Source: Lentimicrobiaceae bacterium
Lineage (GTDB): Bacteria > Bacteroidota > Bacteroidia > Bacteroidales > F082
Direction of reading: 5' to 3'
Assembly: GCA_015061315.1 (NCBI GenBank)
Contig: SUWV01000006.1
Span: 1 to 64,000 of the forward strand
DNA: 64,000 nucleotides
Below, piece after piece: positions 8,527-17,382 of the stretch. The notes beneath the pieces were generated by a model. It did not search any database. It was given only the letters and a program-made list of their open reading frames with translations, and was not told the origin of the DNA. A program made the position numbers and the translations under genes. Numbering within the stretch: the stretch's first letter is position 1; every line of letters starts with the position of its first letter.

Positions 8527-10950
8527 TTAATTGCCAACTGCGATTCTTATCTTCGCATAGAAGGCGCGTCCTGCTTTCTGTAAGCTGAAGTTGTCATATA
8601 AATCCTCGTTGGTGAGGTTGCGGCATTCTACCGAAAGGTTATATCTCCCGTTCTTCAAAGAATAATTCAGTGAGACATTATGCGACAGTTGGTTTGGAAC
8701 CATATAATCATCTTTGTTACTTCCAATGCGCGACGAATAATAATAGAACTTATGCAGATAAGAGTTGTCGTAAATGATTGACAAGTCGTTATCTTTTTTC
8801 ATGAAGTCATTCCAAGTGAAAGTCACGTCGGCATCGGTAAAGAAATAAGGTATGTTAGGCATCCTGTCCTTATATCCGAGATTAGGCATCGACTCAGTGC
8901 CGATGGCGATAGGCATATTGTCGCGAATGTCCATATATGTGGCGTTGCCGCCAATGGAGAGCCATTTTGAGAAAGTGTAGCGCAGTGATACGTTGCCGCC
9001 GATGGTCTTCACTCTTCCGTAATTGATATATGTTGCTGCCGACTTGCCTCCGCTGATGTCGACGATATTACGTTGGATATAGTCGCGGGTGTCGTGATAT
9101 ACCAAGCCTCCTTCAATATAGATGTTATGATTTTCTTTCTTGTCTATAAAGAAGTTATATGAGATGTTAAGATTGAAGTTATGGCTGTTTTCCGGGCGTA
9201 TCCCTATGTCGCCCATCTCAAGATCTTCATCGCCGAACATCTCTTCTATTGTCGGCAGACGATAAGCTTTCTCGTATGATAGTTTTGTCTGAAGCTCAGG
9301 TATTATGAAATATGTTCCGGCGATACCGTAACCAAGAGCGTTTTCCGAGCGTGTTGTCTCCACGAAGTCCGTCGCGTTCTCGTCAACGGCGATAGGTCCG
9401 GAGACATACAGATTATAATATTTAGCGAAGACTGTGAGGTTCCACACGTGAGACGGCATCAGTCGGTATTGAAAGCCCGTTATGTTTTTATGTGTTCGTT
9501 TTGCGATGGGGTCGGTCTGTTCCTCAGCGGCTAAGAGCGAGGTGTTGGAACGAGTGAAAGCGTTGAAGACATTATTTAAGGTGAAAAGATGAGCGTGACC
9601 GATACGATAGTTAAGGTTCGCCGTAGTGTTGTAGTTGTCGTTATCGGCACGCGAAAATTGGTACGACTGCTCGCCTGGAGAGTTCAGACGCTTAGTATCA
9701 CCAATCCAATTGTACTTGTATTGTGAAGTGTCAACGTTAGTTGTGGCGTTCTTGTTATAGTTAGCTGTCAAGGTGAGGTCGAGACCAGGCAGAATCAAAT
9801 TTCTTTTTACATATTCCAACGAAGGCATGAGCGAGTTGCCGTGACGATGTTTCGCTCCATATACTATCTCCTGACGCACTCCTGTCTGTATCTCCTTGTA
9901 CATCTGCGAATAGGTGAGGCCTAAGATGAGACGGTCGGTCCATTTTTTATTGGTGAGACCTATTTTAGCGATGACGGCTTCGTTATGATAAGTGTCGTTG
10001 AAACGTTGGACGTGTTGTTTTTTCGACTTGTCGATGAGACCTGTCTCGAAGTTCTCCACAGGAGCATCGACGAAGTAATTGTTGTCGGAATAATTTTGGA
10101 AGGCGTTGATTTCCCATGTGAATCCGTTTTCTAATGACTGTCCAGCGTTGATGGTAGAACGATGAGTGTTGAATGAGCCGTATGAATATGAAGCGTCGGC
10201 GAACCATGAGCGGCGTTTCTTGTTAGTGACGATATTTATCACTCCGCCTATGGCATCGGAGCCGAAGCCTACAGGCACTACGCCGCGGTAAACCTCGATG
10301 CGTTCAGCGAAACCGACGGGAATGTTGTTGAGAGAGAAAGAACTGCCCACGCCTTCTTGAGGCACGCCGTCGATAAACACCTTGATATGTTTGCCGGAGA
10401 AGCCGTTGAGCATTACCGACATATCGGAACCTACGCCACCCGACTCGCGTAGCTTCATGCCTGGCGACTTGGAAAGAGCGTCGCTGAGGTTCTTGGTAGT
10501 GTTCTGCATATCGCGTGTGTCGACAGCCACAGTGTTGAAAGCTGAGGTCTTGACACGTTCAATTCCAGATGCGGTGACGACAACATTGTCGAGCAAGATA
10601 GAACTTTCACTAAGAATAAAATCTATTTTTGTAGGTGTTTTTGCATTCACATTAATTTCCTTTTCATGGTCTTCGTAGCCGAGCATGCTGGCGCACAATA
10701 TATGAGAGCCGAGATGAACCTTGAGAGAATAGTTGCCGTTTTCGTCAGCCATGGTGCCGTGTGTGCTGTCTTTTATGAAGACGGTCGCGAATGCTACAGG
10801 CGAACCTTTTTTATCAAGAACTTTTCCACTGACTGTCGTTTTTTCTGATGGAGGATTCTCAGGAGGGTTGGAATAAACTACAAAAGTCGTCAGAAACAAG
10901 ACTGTTGTCATAAGGAATTTCTTAGTTTTTCTCGTAAATAGATTCAGCAT
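8527..10950 (-). CDS. TonB-dependent outer-membrane receptor, XusA-like
   Basis: An 807-aa protein. The signal peptide covers about 1-29. A carboxypeptidase-D regulatory-like domain (about 38-120, VSGKVLDKKGSPVAFATVFI) precedes a TonB plug (about 125-245, SPGMKLRESGGVGSDMSVML through GVINIVTNKK) and a 22-strand-type barrel ending in an aromatic-rich strand (residues about 790-807). First gene of the xusABC-like operon, read away from hisS. It should import ferric-siderophore complexes using ExbBD-TonB energy. A minus-strand TATTTTTG box (10974-10981) lies just upstream of the start. Regulation by iron is expected, but I see no Fur box that I would defend. Confidence 0.88.
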   Translation of the reverse strand: MLNLFTRKTKKFLMTTVLFLTTFVVYSNPPENPPSEKTTVSGKVLDKKGSPVAFATVFIKDSTHGTMADENGNYSLKVHLGSHILCASMLGYEDHEKEINVNAKTPTKIDFILSESSILLDNVVVTASGIERVKTSAFNTVAVDTRDMQNTTKNLSDALSKSPGMKLRESGGVGSDMSVMLNGFSGKHIKVFIDGVPQEGVGSSFSLNNIPVGFAERIEVYRGVVPVGFGSDAIGGVINIVTNKKRRSWFADASYSYGSFNTHRSTINAGQSLENGFTWEINAFQNYSDNNYFVDAPVENFETGLIDKSKKQHVQRFNDTYHNEAVIAKIGLTNKKWTDRLILGLTYSQMYKEIQTGVRQEIVYGAKHRHGNSLMPSLEYVKRNLILPGLDLTLTANYNKNATTNVDTSQYKYNWIGDTKRLNSPGEQSYQFSRADNDNYNTTANLNYRIGHAHLFTLNNVFNAFTRSNTSLLAAEEQTDPIAKRTHKNITGFQYRLMPSHVWNLTVFAKYYNLYVSGPIAVDENATDFVETTRSENALGYGIAGTYFIIPELQTKLSYEKAYRLPTIEEMFGDEDLEMGDIGIRPENSHNFNLNISYNFFIDKKENHNIYIEGGLVYHDTRDYIQRNIVDISGGKSAATYINYGRVKTIGGNVSLRYTFSKWLSIGGNATYMDIRDNMPIAIGTESMPNLGYKDRMPNIPYFFTDADVTFTWNDFMKKDNDLSIIYDNSYLHKFYYYSSRIGSNKDDYMVPNQLSHNVSLNYSLKNGRYNLSVECRNLTNEDLYDNFSLQKAGRAFYAKIRIAVGN

Positions 10951-11174
10951 AGTAAATGTTTTGTTTTACGACGCAAAAATATGTGATAGAGAAAAATATC
11001 TTGTTCATTACATTTTGGGATATTTTTTGGGGATTGTAATTATATGTTGTTATATGTCTTTAGGAGTCAACAAGTCAACGAGACAACAAGTAGAGATATT
11101 AAAAAATTATGCATTATGAATTATGCATTATGAATTATTTTCCTATCTTTGTTTCCTATTTAAAAAAATAACAA
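10951..11174. repeat. Divergent promoter region with short arrays
   Basis: Between xusA-like and hisS. A minus-strand -7 box is at 10974-10981. A gtcaacaa 8-bp array (11066-11095) and a TGCATTATGAATTA array (11104-11137) follow. A plus-strand -7 box TATCTTTG (11144-11151) sits 24 nt before the hisS ATG. Confidence 0.7.
11144..11151 (+). promoter_or_regulatory. -7 promoter box for hisS
   Basis: TATCTTTG directly after the TGCATTATGAATTA array. No TTTG is present at the proper upstream distance, so the -33 part would be supplied by array sequence. Confidence 0.55.
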
Positions 11175-12536
11175 ATGGCTCAGAAACCTTCAATACCGAA
11201 AGGAACGCGTGACTTCTTACCTGAAGTCATGGTTCGTCGTAATTATATTTTTGACACTATAAAGACAGTTTTTAAACGTTTTGGCTTTCAACCTATTGAG
11301 ACTCCTTCTATGGAGAATCTCAGCACTCTTCTCGGGAAATACGGAGAGGAAGGCGACAAACTTCTGTTCAGAATATTGAACTCCGGCGACTTCATGTCGG
11401 GCGTGGAACAGAATGGCGAGACGCTTCATTCGGAGAAGATTGCAGGTAAGATTTGCGAGAAAGGTCTGCGTTATGACCTCACAGTGCCTTTCGCTCGTTT
11501 CGTGGTGCAATATCGCGATCAGATTTCGTTCCCGTTCCGCCGTTATCAGATTCAACCTGTATGGCGTGCCGACCGTCCTCAGAAAGGTCGCTACCGTGAG
11601 TTCTATCAATGCGACGTCGATATTGTTGGAAGTAACTCGCTCCTCAACGAAGCCGAACTTGTACAGATAGTCGATGAGGTTTTTAATGCGCTGAAGATTA
11701 ACGTAGTCTTAAAGATAAATAACAGAAAAGTACTTGCTGGCATAGCAGAATATATCGGTAAACCTGACGCTTTGGTCGACATCACCGTCGCTATCGACAA
11801 ATTAGACAAGATTGGAATTGAAGCGGTTAATGCAGAACTTGCTCAGAAAGGTTTAGACGAAAACGCAATAGAGAAGCTACAGCCGATATTATTTATGAAA
11901 GGCGATGCTCGTGAGAAGTTTGCTCAGCTTAAATCACTTATGGCTGGAATAGAAGTGGGAGAGAAGGGAATAGAAGAATTGGAGACATTGTTCGATTACA
12001 TTGACGATATGAATGTTGGCATCGAATATGAACTCGACCTCACTCTCGCTCGCGGCTTGAACTACTACACCGGAGCTATCTTTGAAGTCAAGGCGAAAGA
12101 CGTGGCGATGGGCAGCATCTCAGGCGGCGGTCGCTACGACAACCTCACTGGCATCTTCGGACTACAAGGCGTGTCTGGCGTGGGTATCAGCTTCGGCGCC
12201 GACCGTATCTATGACGTACTCACAGAGCTGAACCTCTTCCCAGAGAGAAACGTCGACAGTACTGAAGTCATCTTCCTTAACTTCGGAAAAAATGAAGAAC
12301 GTTACTGCCTGCCTTATCTTCAACAACTTAGAAGAAACGGCATCAACGCAGAGATTTATCCCGACTCAGCTAAGATTCAGAAACAGATGAAATATGCCGA
12401 CCAACGCGGAATACCTGTAGTCGTCATGGCTGGCGAAGACGAGATGAATAACAAGACTTTCACCGTGAAATGGATGAAAGAAGGAAGACAGGAGAATGTC
12501 AGCGCAGAGGAACTATTAAATAAAATTAACAATTAA
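11175..12536 (+). CDS. hisS: Histidyl-tRNA synthetase
   Basis: A 453-aa class II aminoacyl-tRNA synthetase that charges tRNA-His. Motif 1 and the N-terminal [10 protein letters not shown] are present. Motif 2 is around residues 118-140 ([27 protein letters not shown]). The histidine-specific [15 protein letters not shown] is near 288-302, followed by SGGGRYDNL (motif 3 region). A C-terminal anticodon-binding domain spans about 360-453. Length is normal. It is followed by an AACAATT array and a small hairpin, then hutH, so it need not be cotranscribed with histidine degradation despite the shared amino acid. Confidence 0.97.
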   Translation: MAQKPSIPKGTRDFLPEVMVRRNYIFDTIKTVFKRFGFQPIETPSMENLSTLLGKYGEEGDKLLFRILNSGDFMSGVEQNGETLHSEKIAGKICEKGLRYDLTVPFARFVVQYRDQISFPFRRYQIQPVWRADRPQKGRYREFYQCDVDIVGSNSLLNEAELVQIVDEVFNALKINVVLKINNRKVLAGIAEYIGKPDALVDITVAIDKLDKIGIEAVNAELAQKGLDENAIEKLQPILFMKGDAREKFAQLKSLMAGIEVGEKGIEELETLFDYIDDMNVGIEYELDLTLARGLNYYTGAIFEVKAKDVAMGSISGGGRYDNLTGIFGLQGVSGVGISFGADRIYDVLTELNLFPERNVDSTEVIFLNFGKNEERYCLPYLQQLRRNGINAEIYPDSAKIQKQMKYADQRGIPVVVMAGEDEMNNKTFTVKWMKEGRQENVSAEELLNKINN

Positions 12537-12596
12537 CAATTGACAATTGTAGAGACGCATCAATGCAACTTACAATGATACACATTGATACGTCTC
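12526..12596 (+). repeat. AACAATT array and variant family B hairpin
   Basis: A short 7-bp array (12526-12548) overlaps the hisS stop region and leads into AGACGCATCAATG...CATTGATACGTCT (12552-12596). This hairpin keeps the outer AGACG/CGTCT arms of family B but has a different inner stem. Confidence 0.7.
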
Positions 12597-12636
12597 ATAA
12601 AAAATGAGAAATAATTAACAAAACAAACATATAAAC

Positions 12637-14130
12637 ATGAATACACATTATATTTCAGCAGAGACATTAACATTTGCAAGAGTTAATGAAATAGTAACAA
12701 AAGATTATAAACTCGCTTTATCAGACGACGCTAAGGCTCGTATCCAGAAATGCCGCGATTATTTAGATAAGAAAATGGAGACTCAGACAACTCCAATCTA
12801 CGGTATCACAACGGGTTTCGGTTCTTTATGCAATCATAATATCTCAAAAGAGGATTTAAGTACACTTCAAAAGAACTTGGTGATGTCGCACGCTTGCGGC
12901 ACTGGCGAACTCGTCCCGAAAGAGATTATCCGCATCATGATCTTATTGAAGGTTCAAAGTCTTTCTTACGGTAACTCCGGCGTGCAAGTCGTTACGGTAC
13001 AACGTCTCATCGACTTCTTCAACAACGACGTGCTTCCTGTAGTCTATAACCAAGGTTCACTCGGAGCATCGGGCGACTTAGCACCATTGGCTAACTTGAT
13101 GTTACCTTTGCTCGGTCTTGGCGAAGTTCATTATAAAGGCGAAATAGTTCCTGCTGAAGTGGTTATGAAAGAATTTGGCTGGGAGCCTATCACACTTCAA
13201 TCTAAGGAAGGTCTGGCACTTCTCAATGGAACACAGTTCATGAGCTCATACGGAACATACGTCTTGTTAAAGGCATTCCGTCTCTCATATCTTGCCGACC
13301 TCATCGGTGCTGTCTCATTAGACGCTTTCGACGGTCGCATCGAACCTTTCTTCGATCAAGTACATCAAATCCGTCATCATAAAGGACAAATCAAGACTGC
13401 TGAGCGTTTCCGTAATTTCTTAAAAGGCAGTGAGTTGATTGCACGTGAGAAGAAACACGTACAAGATCCTTATTCATTCCGTTGCATACCTCAGGTTCAC
13501 GGCGCATCAAAAGACGCTATCGACTATGTAGCTTCAGTATTTTTGAATGAGATTAACGCTGTCACCGACAACCCTACAATTTTCCCTGACGAGGATTTAG
13601 TCATCTCAGCAGGTAACTTCCACGGACAGCCTCTCGCTATCACCTTGGATTTCTTGGCGATAGCAATGGCGGAACTCGGCAATATCAGCGAGAGAAGAGT
13701 TTATCAGCTCATCGGTGGCAAACGCGAGCTTCCTTCATTCTTAGTAGCAGAACCAGGCCTCAACTCAGGATTTATGATCCCTCAATACGCAGCAGCTTCT
13801 ATCGTAAGTCAAAGCAAACAATTATGTTCTCCAGCATCTGTCGACAGCATCGAATCGTCACAAGGACAAGAAGATCATGTCAGTATGGGTGCCAACGCAG
13901 CAACAAAAGCATTACGCGTAGCTGATAACTTGGAAAGAGTTTTGGCGATAGAGTTGTTCAACGCAGCACAGGCATTAGACTTCAGAAGACCATTGAAATC
14001 GTCAGAGACTATCGAGAATTTCGTGGCAGAATATCGCAAAGAAGTCGAGTTCGTCAAGACTGACAAAGTCATGTACACCGAGATAGCTAAGTCGGTGAAC
14101 TTTTTGCAAAAATATAATGTTGAACTTTAA
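12637..14130 (+). CDS. hutH: Histidine ammonia-lyase
   Basis: A 497-aa protein that converts L-histidine to urocanate and ammonia, the first step of histidine degradation. The Ala144-Ser145-Gly146 triad that forms the MIO cofactor is present in GSLGASGDLAPLANL, as are the family segments GITTGFG (about 50-56) and QDPYSFRCIPQVHGA (about 275-290). Length is normal. hutU, the next enzyme, is in this window but 22 kb away on the other strand; hutI and the formiminotransferase are not seen. The gene begins after an A-rich, Shine-Dalgarno-free leader and is followed by an inverted pair of 8-bp arrays. Confidence 0.96.
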   Translation: MNTHYISAETLTFARVNEIVTKDYKLALSDDAKARIQKCRDYLDKKMETQTTPIYGITTGFGSLCNHNISKEDLSTLQKNLVMSHACGTGELVPKEIIRIMILLKVQSLSYGNSGVQVVTVQRLIDFFNNDVLPVVYNQGSLGASGDLAPLANLMLPLLGLGEVHYKGEIVPAEVVMKEFGWEPITLQSKEGLALLNGTQFMSSYGTYVLLKAFRLSYLADLIGAVSLDAFDGRIEPFFDQVHQIRHHKGQIKTAERFRNFLKGSELIAREKKHVQDPYSFRCIPQVHGASKDAIDYVASVFLNEINAVTDNPTIFPDEDLVISAGNFHGQPLAITLDFLAIAMAELGNISERRVYQLIGGKRELPSFLVAEPGLNSGFMIPQYAAASIVSQSKQLCSPASVDSIESSQGQEDHVSMGANAATKALRVADNLERVLAIELFNAAQALDFRRPLKSSETIENFVAEYRKEVEFVKTDKVMYTEIAKSVNFLQKYNVEL

Positions 14131-14141
14131 ATAAGACTACA

Positions 14142-14213
14142 AGTCAACGAGACCACAAGACAACAAGCTTGTAGACTCGTTGACTTGTAGACTTGTAGAC
14201 TTGTAGACTTATA
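14142..14213. repeat. Inverted pair of 8-bp arrays (trailer then leader)
   Basis: The left half reads CAAGTCAACGAG-type 8-mers after the hutH stop. At AAGCTT the orientation flips, and the right half reads gtagactc-gttgactt-gtagactt up to four bases before the next ATG. The two halves are complementary and could form one long hairpin. Confidence 0.85.
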
Positions 14214-14216
14214 ATC

Positions 14217-14720
14217 ATGGAATATCAAGAAGATTACAATATTGAGCAGGAAGAGCCTGCGAGACGTCCGGAGATGCTGACGGTCTTATGTATTTTGTCG
14301 TTCATCAACGCCGTGTGGAATGGCATTTCAAACTTCTTCTCTTTTGTTTTTTATGATATGTTTCAGAGTATCTTCAAGCAAATGAGCGAAGGCGAAGGAA
14401 TGTTTGAGGATTTGGCAGAACAGATGGGCGACAGTTGGGAGATTATGGTCAATGCATCGTCGATGACAGCGTTAATAGGTAGAGGATATTATTTCTTTGA
14501 GATGGCGTTGTATATCGCTTCCTTTGTTGGTGTCTTGATGATGTGGAAGTTACAGAAAAGAGGTTTTCACGTTTACACCATCGCTCAGATTTTGATGCTT
14601 ATCACGACATCAGTTTTCGTGACATCTAAAATAGGCGGTGGCTTCCCATTCGGACCTATCTTCTGGACAGCCTTATTTGTGTTTATGTATTATTCACATT
14701 ATAAGAATGTAATGAAATGA
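14217..14720 (+). CDS. Hypothetical membrane protein
   Basis: A 167-aa protein, not recognised beyond being membrane-bound. A charged N-terminus (EEPARRPE) leads to hydrophobic segments near residues 20-45, 98-112, 120-136 and 142-160. The pattern resembles small DUF-type membrane proteins in which LTVLCILSFINAVW opens the first helix. Its last codons overlap the next gene by 4 nt (ATGA), so the two are translationally coupled. The start is set by the ATG directly after a leader-type 8-bp array. Confidence 0.65.
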   Translation: MEYQEDYNIEQEEPARRPEMLTVLCILSFINAVWNGISNFFSFVFYDMFQSIFKQMSEGEGMFEDLAEQMGDSWEIMVNASSMTALIGRGYYFFEMALYIASFVGVLMMWKLQKRGFHVYTIAQILMLITTSVFVTSKIGGGFPFGPIFWTALFVFMYYSHYKNVMK

Positions 14721-15178
14721 AAAAGAAGAAACAAAATATAACAGATATTTTTGTCAGAGGAAGGAAACTGACTTTAGGCATTAAACTCGTTGGCACTTTT
14801 GCTTTTACGTATTATTTGTTATATTTTGTACTTCTCACAGTCTTTGGTATCTATTACAGAAGCGTATATAATCCAGCCTATTCTGGCGAGACTTTATTTC
14901 AGACAATGTTGATGTCGGCAATACTTTGGTTTATTGTCGGTATGTTGGTAGTAAGCTTGATATTATTATTTAGAAGAAGACGTTACGGTAAATTTCTATT
15001 TATGATATTTACGGTGATACTTCTTATCTATCAGTTTGTTACCGCTGAAAATCATGTCTGGGCTATTTATTTCCTCGAACTTATGATAGTGCTTGTGATG
15101 GCACCTCTTAAAGTCTTTGTCAATATCAATAAGAATATTATTGAGAAGATGACAGATATTAGCAATGTTGAAGAATAA
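14717..15178 (+). CDS. Hypothetical membrane protein
   Basis: A 153-aa protein with a basic N-terminus (MKKKKQN) and four hydrophobic segments near residues 22-45, 63-86, 92-108 and 113-130. Not recognised. It overlaps the preceding gene by ATGA and is followed 16 nt later by the CMP-kinase-like gene, so all three form a likely operon. The partnership suggests one membrane complex formed by the two small proteins; no function can be assigned. Confidence 0.65.
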   Translation: MKKKKQNITDIFVRGRKLTLGIKLVGTFAFTYYLLYFVLLTVFGIYYRSVYNPAYSGETLFQTMLMSAILWFIVGMLVVSLILLFRRRRYGKFLFMIFTVILLIYQFVTAENHVWAIYFLELMIVLVMAPLKVFVNINKNIIEKMTDISNVEE

Positions 15179-15194
15179 TAAAAAATAAAATAAG

Positions 15195-15926
15195 ATGATA
15201 AATATAACAATCGCCGGAGATCTCGGTAGCGGTAAAAGTACGGTAGCCAATCATTTGATTAGCAATATAAATTATAGAATAGAATCAGCAGGTTTGATTT
15301 TCAGAAGATTAGCTGAGCAACATGGCATGACGGCAAAAGAGTTCAACCAGTTCATAGAAAGTAATCCTAAGTATGATAATATGGTTGATGATGCTATTAA
15401 GGAGATGGGTGAGAAGGAAGAGAACATCATCTTCGATTCGCGTTTGGCTTGGCATTTCGTACCTAAGTCATTTAAAATCTATATGTACGTAGATGTCGAT
15501 ACTGCAACGGAAAGAATATTCAACGACAAAGGACGCGTGAGCGAATCTTATTCTGATATGGCGACAGCCAAGAAGGAAATTATCGAGCGACGTCAAAGTG
15601 AGGTGTTGAGATACAAGACTTTCTATAATGTTGATATTGATAATTACAACAATTACGATTTCATCATCGATACGAGTCATGCTTCTAAGGAACAAGTCAA
15701 TGAGCTTGTCTTAAAAAGTTTCTTCGCTTTTGAACAAGGCAAGGAATATAATAAGGTGTGGCTTTCGCCAAAGAATCTTATCATAGAAGAAAATCATAAT
15801 AATTCGGAAGAAGACATTGAAGTCGAAAAGAGAGACGGCAAGTTCCATGTCGTTAAAGGTTTTGATAAAGTAAGAGAGGCTTTAGAAAAAGGAGAAGCTC
15901 TAGTTGCAGTGAAGAAGATATGTTAA
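15195..15926 (+). CDS. Cytidylate-kinase-like P-loop NTPase with C-terminal extension
   Basis: A 243-aa protein. The P-loop GDLGSGKST is at residues 8-16, followed by ESAGLIFRRLAEQHGM, as in (d)CMP kinases and the AAA_17/AAA_18 group. IIFDSRLAW (about 77-85) is the Walker-B-like part, and the lid carries KGRVSESYSDM and ERRQSEVLRY. Residues about 180-243 add a small domain (KVWLSPKNLII, KFHVVKGFDKVREALEKG) absent from true Cmk; its pattern recalls ParB/sulfiredoxin-like small domains. It is probably a nucleotide or small-molecule kinase of a Bacteroidota-specific subfamily. Third gene of the operon from 14217. Confidence 0.75.
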   Translation: MINITIAGDLGSGKSTVANHLISNINYRIESAGLIFRRLAEQHGMTAKEFNQFIESNPKYDNMVDDAIKEMGEKEENIIFDSRLAWHFVPKSFKIYMYVDVDTATERIFNDKGRVSESYSDMATAKKEIIERRQSEVLRYKTFYNVDIDNYNNYDFIIDTSHASKEQVNELVLKSFFAFEQGKEYNKVWLSPKNLIIEENHNNSEEDIEVEKRDGKFHVVKGFDKVREALEKGEALVAVKKIC

Positions 15927-15942
15927 GTAGGAATATACATTT

Positions 15943-15978
15943 TTTTAATTTTAATAACCTTTTTAATTTTAATAACCT
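15943..15978. repeat. 18-bp tandem repeat, two copies
   Basis: TTTTAATTTTAATAACCT occurs twice head to tail in the leader of the T9SS protein gene at 15990. It is AT-rich, with no other feature seen. Confidence 0.85.
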
Positions 15979-15989
15979 TTTTAAAATTT

Positions 15990-17294
15990 ATGCCTATGAA
16001 AAACAATTATTTTAGCAAGATCATGAGAACAATCATGATGACTTTGATTTTAAATTTTGCATTGTCAGCTTATGCACAAAACAGTCCTTGGGAGAAGGTT
16101 TATGACCTTCGTGCTACTAATGCTTTCCATATTACCAATAGCGGTAATTTGCTGTTAGCTGATTATCTTTTTGAAATGAATGGCGGTATTTATGTGTCAA
16201 CCGATAAAGGTCAGACATGGGAGAAAACTGCCGTACAAGATTACATCTACAACTACTTTGTTGAGAATGATAAATATGTCTTTGCTGCTGGTGGCGCTGC
16301 TAATATCGCACGTTCTGCTGATGGCGGATTGACTTGGGAAATTGTCAGCTATTCTGAAGCTGTTATTGACCAGTTGGGTAGTGAAATAGAATATACAGTA
16401 TGTTATGCCATGGCTTTACATGATGGAAAATTATTTGCTGGCGATTTTAACGGTGGCGGTGTAGTATACTCTGAAGATAACGGCGACACCTGGACTGCAA
16501 CAGACGTAAATGCACTGTCATTTGAAATGGATGGCAAACCTATCGTTGAGAACATTTATAATCTCATGTCTTATAACGGTGAACTCTATGCTTTTGGTGT
16601 TTATTTTGTCTTTAAGTATTTACCAGAGACAAACTCATGGGAGATTATACGTGATGACAGTAACTTCATGGCTGTTGGTACAATATATCAAAACAAAATC
16701 TGTGCTGGACGTTGTGCCCCAGATGAGAATGTTGACAATCCTTTTGTAATTACACTTGACGAAAAGGGTGAATGGGGTGAATTACCACGTCCTGAAGGAA
16801 ATATTGATAATAACATCAGAGCTATATATGCTGATGGCGATTATCTTTTCGTAGGAATGCAGTCGACAGGATTGTATTATACCGACAATGCAGGCCTTGA
16901 TTGGTATGCTATAAATGACGGTATACCTTATTCTACTGGTTATTATTTCGTTCCTATGTTCTTCAATTCTGATGATGAATATGTCTACCTTGCAGCTTAT
17001 GAGCCTCCTTATTCAGACACAAAAAATAGTGGCTTGTATCGTCTCGCTAAAAAGGATTTGCCTACTTACGTTGGCGTAGAACAATTACAATCTCCTGATA
17101 ATGTCGTCTTTAACGGTAGTCAACTTATCTTTAAAGATAATGTTGAACAAATTACAATATACGATATTAATGGTCGTACATTAAAGAATAGAATTTCTGA
17201 TAATGTAGTAAATGTCGATGATATACAACAAGGCATTTATCTTTACAGAGCTGTTGTTGATGGAACAGCGCTGTCTGGCAAATTCGTGAAATAA
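15990..17294 (+). CDS. T9SS-exported BNR/sialidase-like propeller protein
   Basis: A 434-aa protein. A signal peptide (about 1-29, cut after AYAQ) is followed by repeated Asp-box-type blades: STDKGQTWEK, SADGGLTWE, SEDNGDTW, TDNAGLDWYA. These mark a sialidase/BNR-like beta-propeller spanning about 30-360. The C-terminal 75 residues (ITIYDINGRTLKN, VDDIQQGIYLYRAVVDG, SGKFVK) form a type A T9SS sorting domain, so it should reach the cell surface or be released. It is not a clear glycosidase, since no sialidase Arg triad is evident. Met3 (15996) could be the start. A bidirectional terminator follows. Confidence 0.82.
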   Translation: MPMKNNYFSKIMRTIMMTLILNFALSAYAQNSPWEKVYDLRATNAFHITNSGNLLLADYLFEMNGGIYVSTDKGQTWEKTAVQDYIYNYFVENDKYVFAAGGAANIARSADGGLTWEIVSYSEAVIDQLGSEIEYTVCYAMALHDGKLFAGDFNGGGVVYSEDNGDTWTATDVNALSFEMDGKPIVENIYNLMSYNGELYAFGVYFVFKYLPETNSWEIIRDDSNFMAVGTIYQNKICAGRCAPDENVDNPFVITLDEKGEWGELPRPEGNIDNNIRAIYADGDYLFVGMQSTGLYYTDNAGLDWYAINDGIPYSTGYYFVPMFFNSDDEYVYLAAYEPPYSDTKNSGLYRLAKKDLPTYVGVEQLQSPDNVVFNGSQLIFKDNVEQITIYDINGRTLKNRISDNVVNVDDIQQGIYLYRAVVDGTALSGKFVK

Positions 17295-17317
17295 GATAAT
17301 CAGGAAAGATATAAACA

Positions 17318-17355
17318 AAAAATCCGCAATGTTAATGGCATTGCGGATTTTTTTT
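17318..17355. terminator. Bidirectional terminator
   Basis: AATCCGCAATG and CATTGCGGATT form a perfect 11-bp stem with a 7-nt loop, flanked by an A tract on the left and a T tract on the right. It serves both convergent genes (T9SS protein and M23 peptidase). Confidence 0.9.
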
Positions 17356-17382
17356 ATAAAGCTGAACGTCATGACGTTAAAC

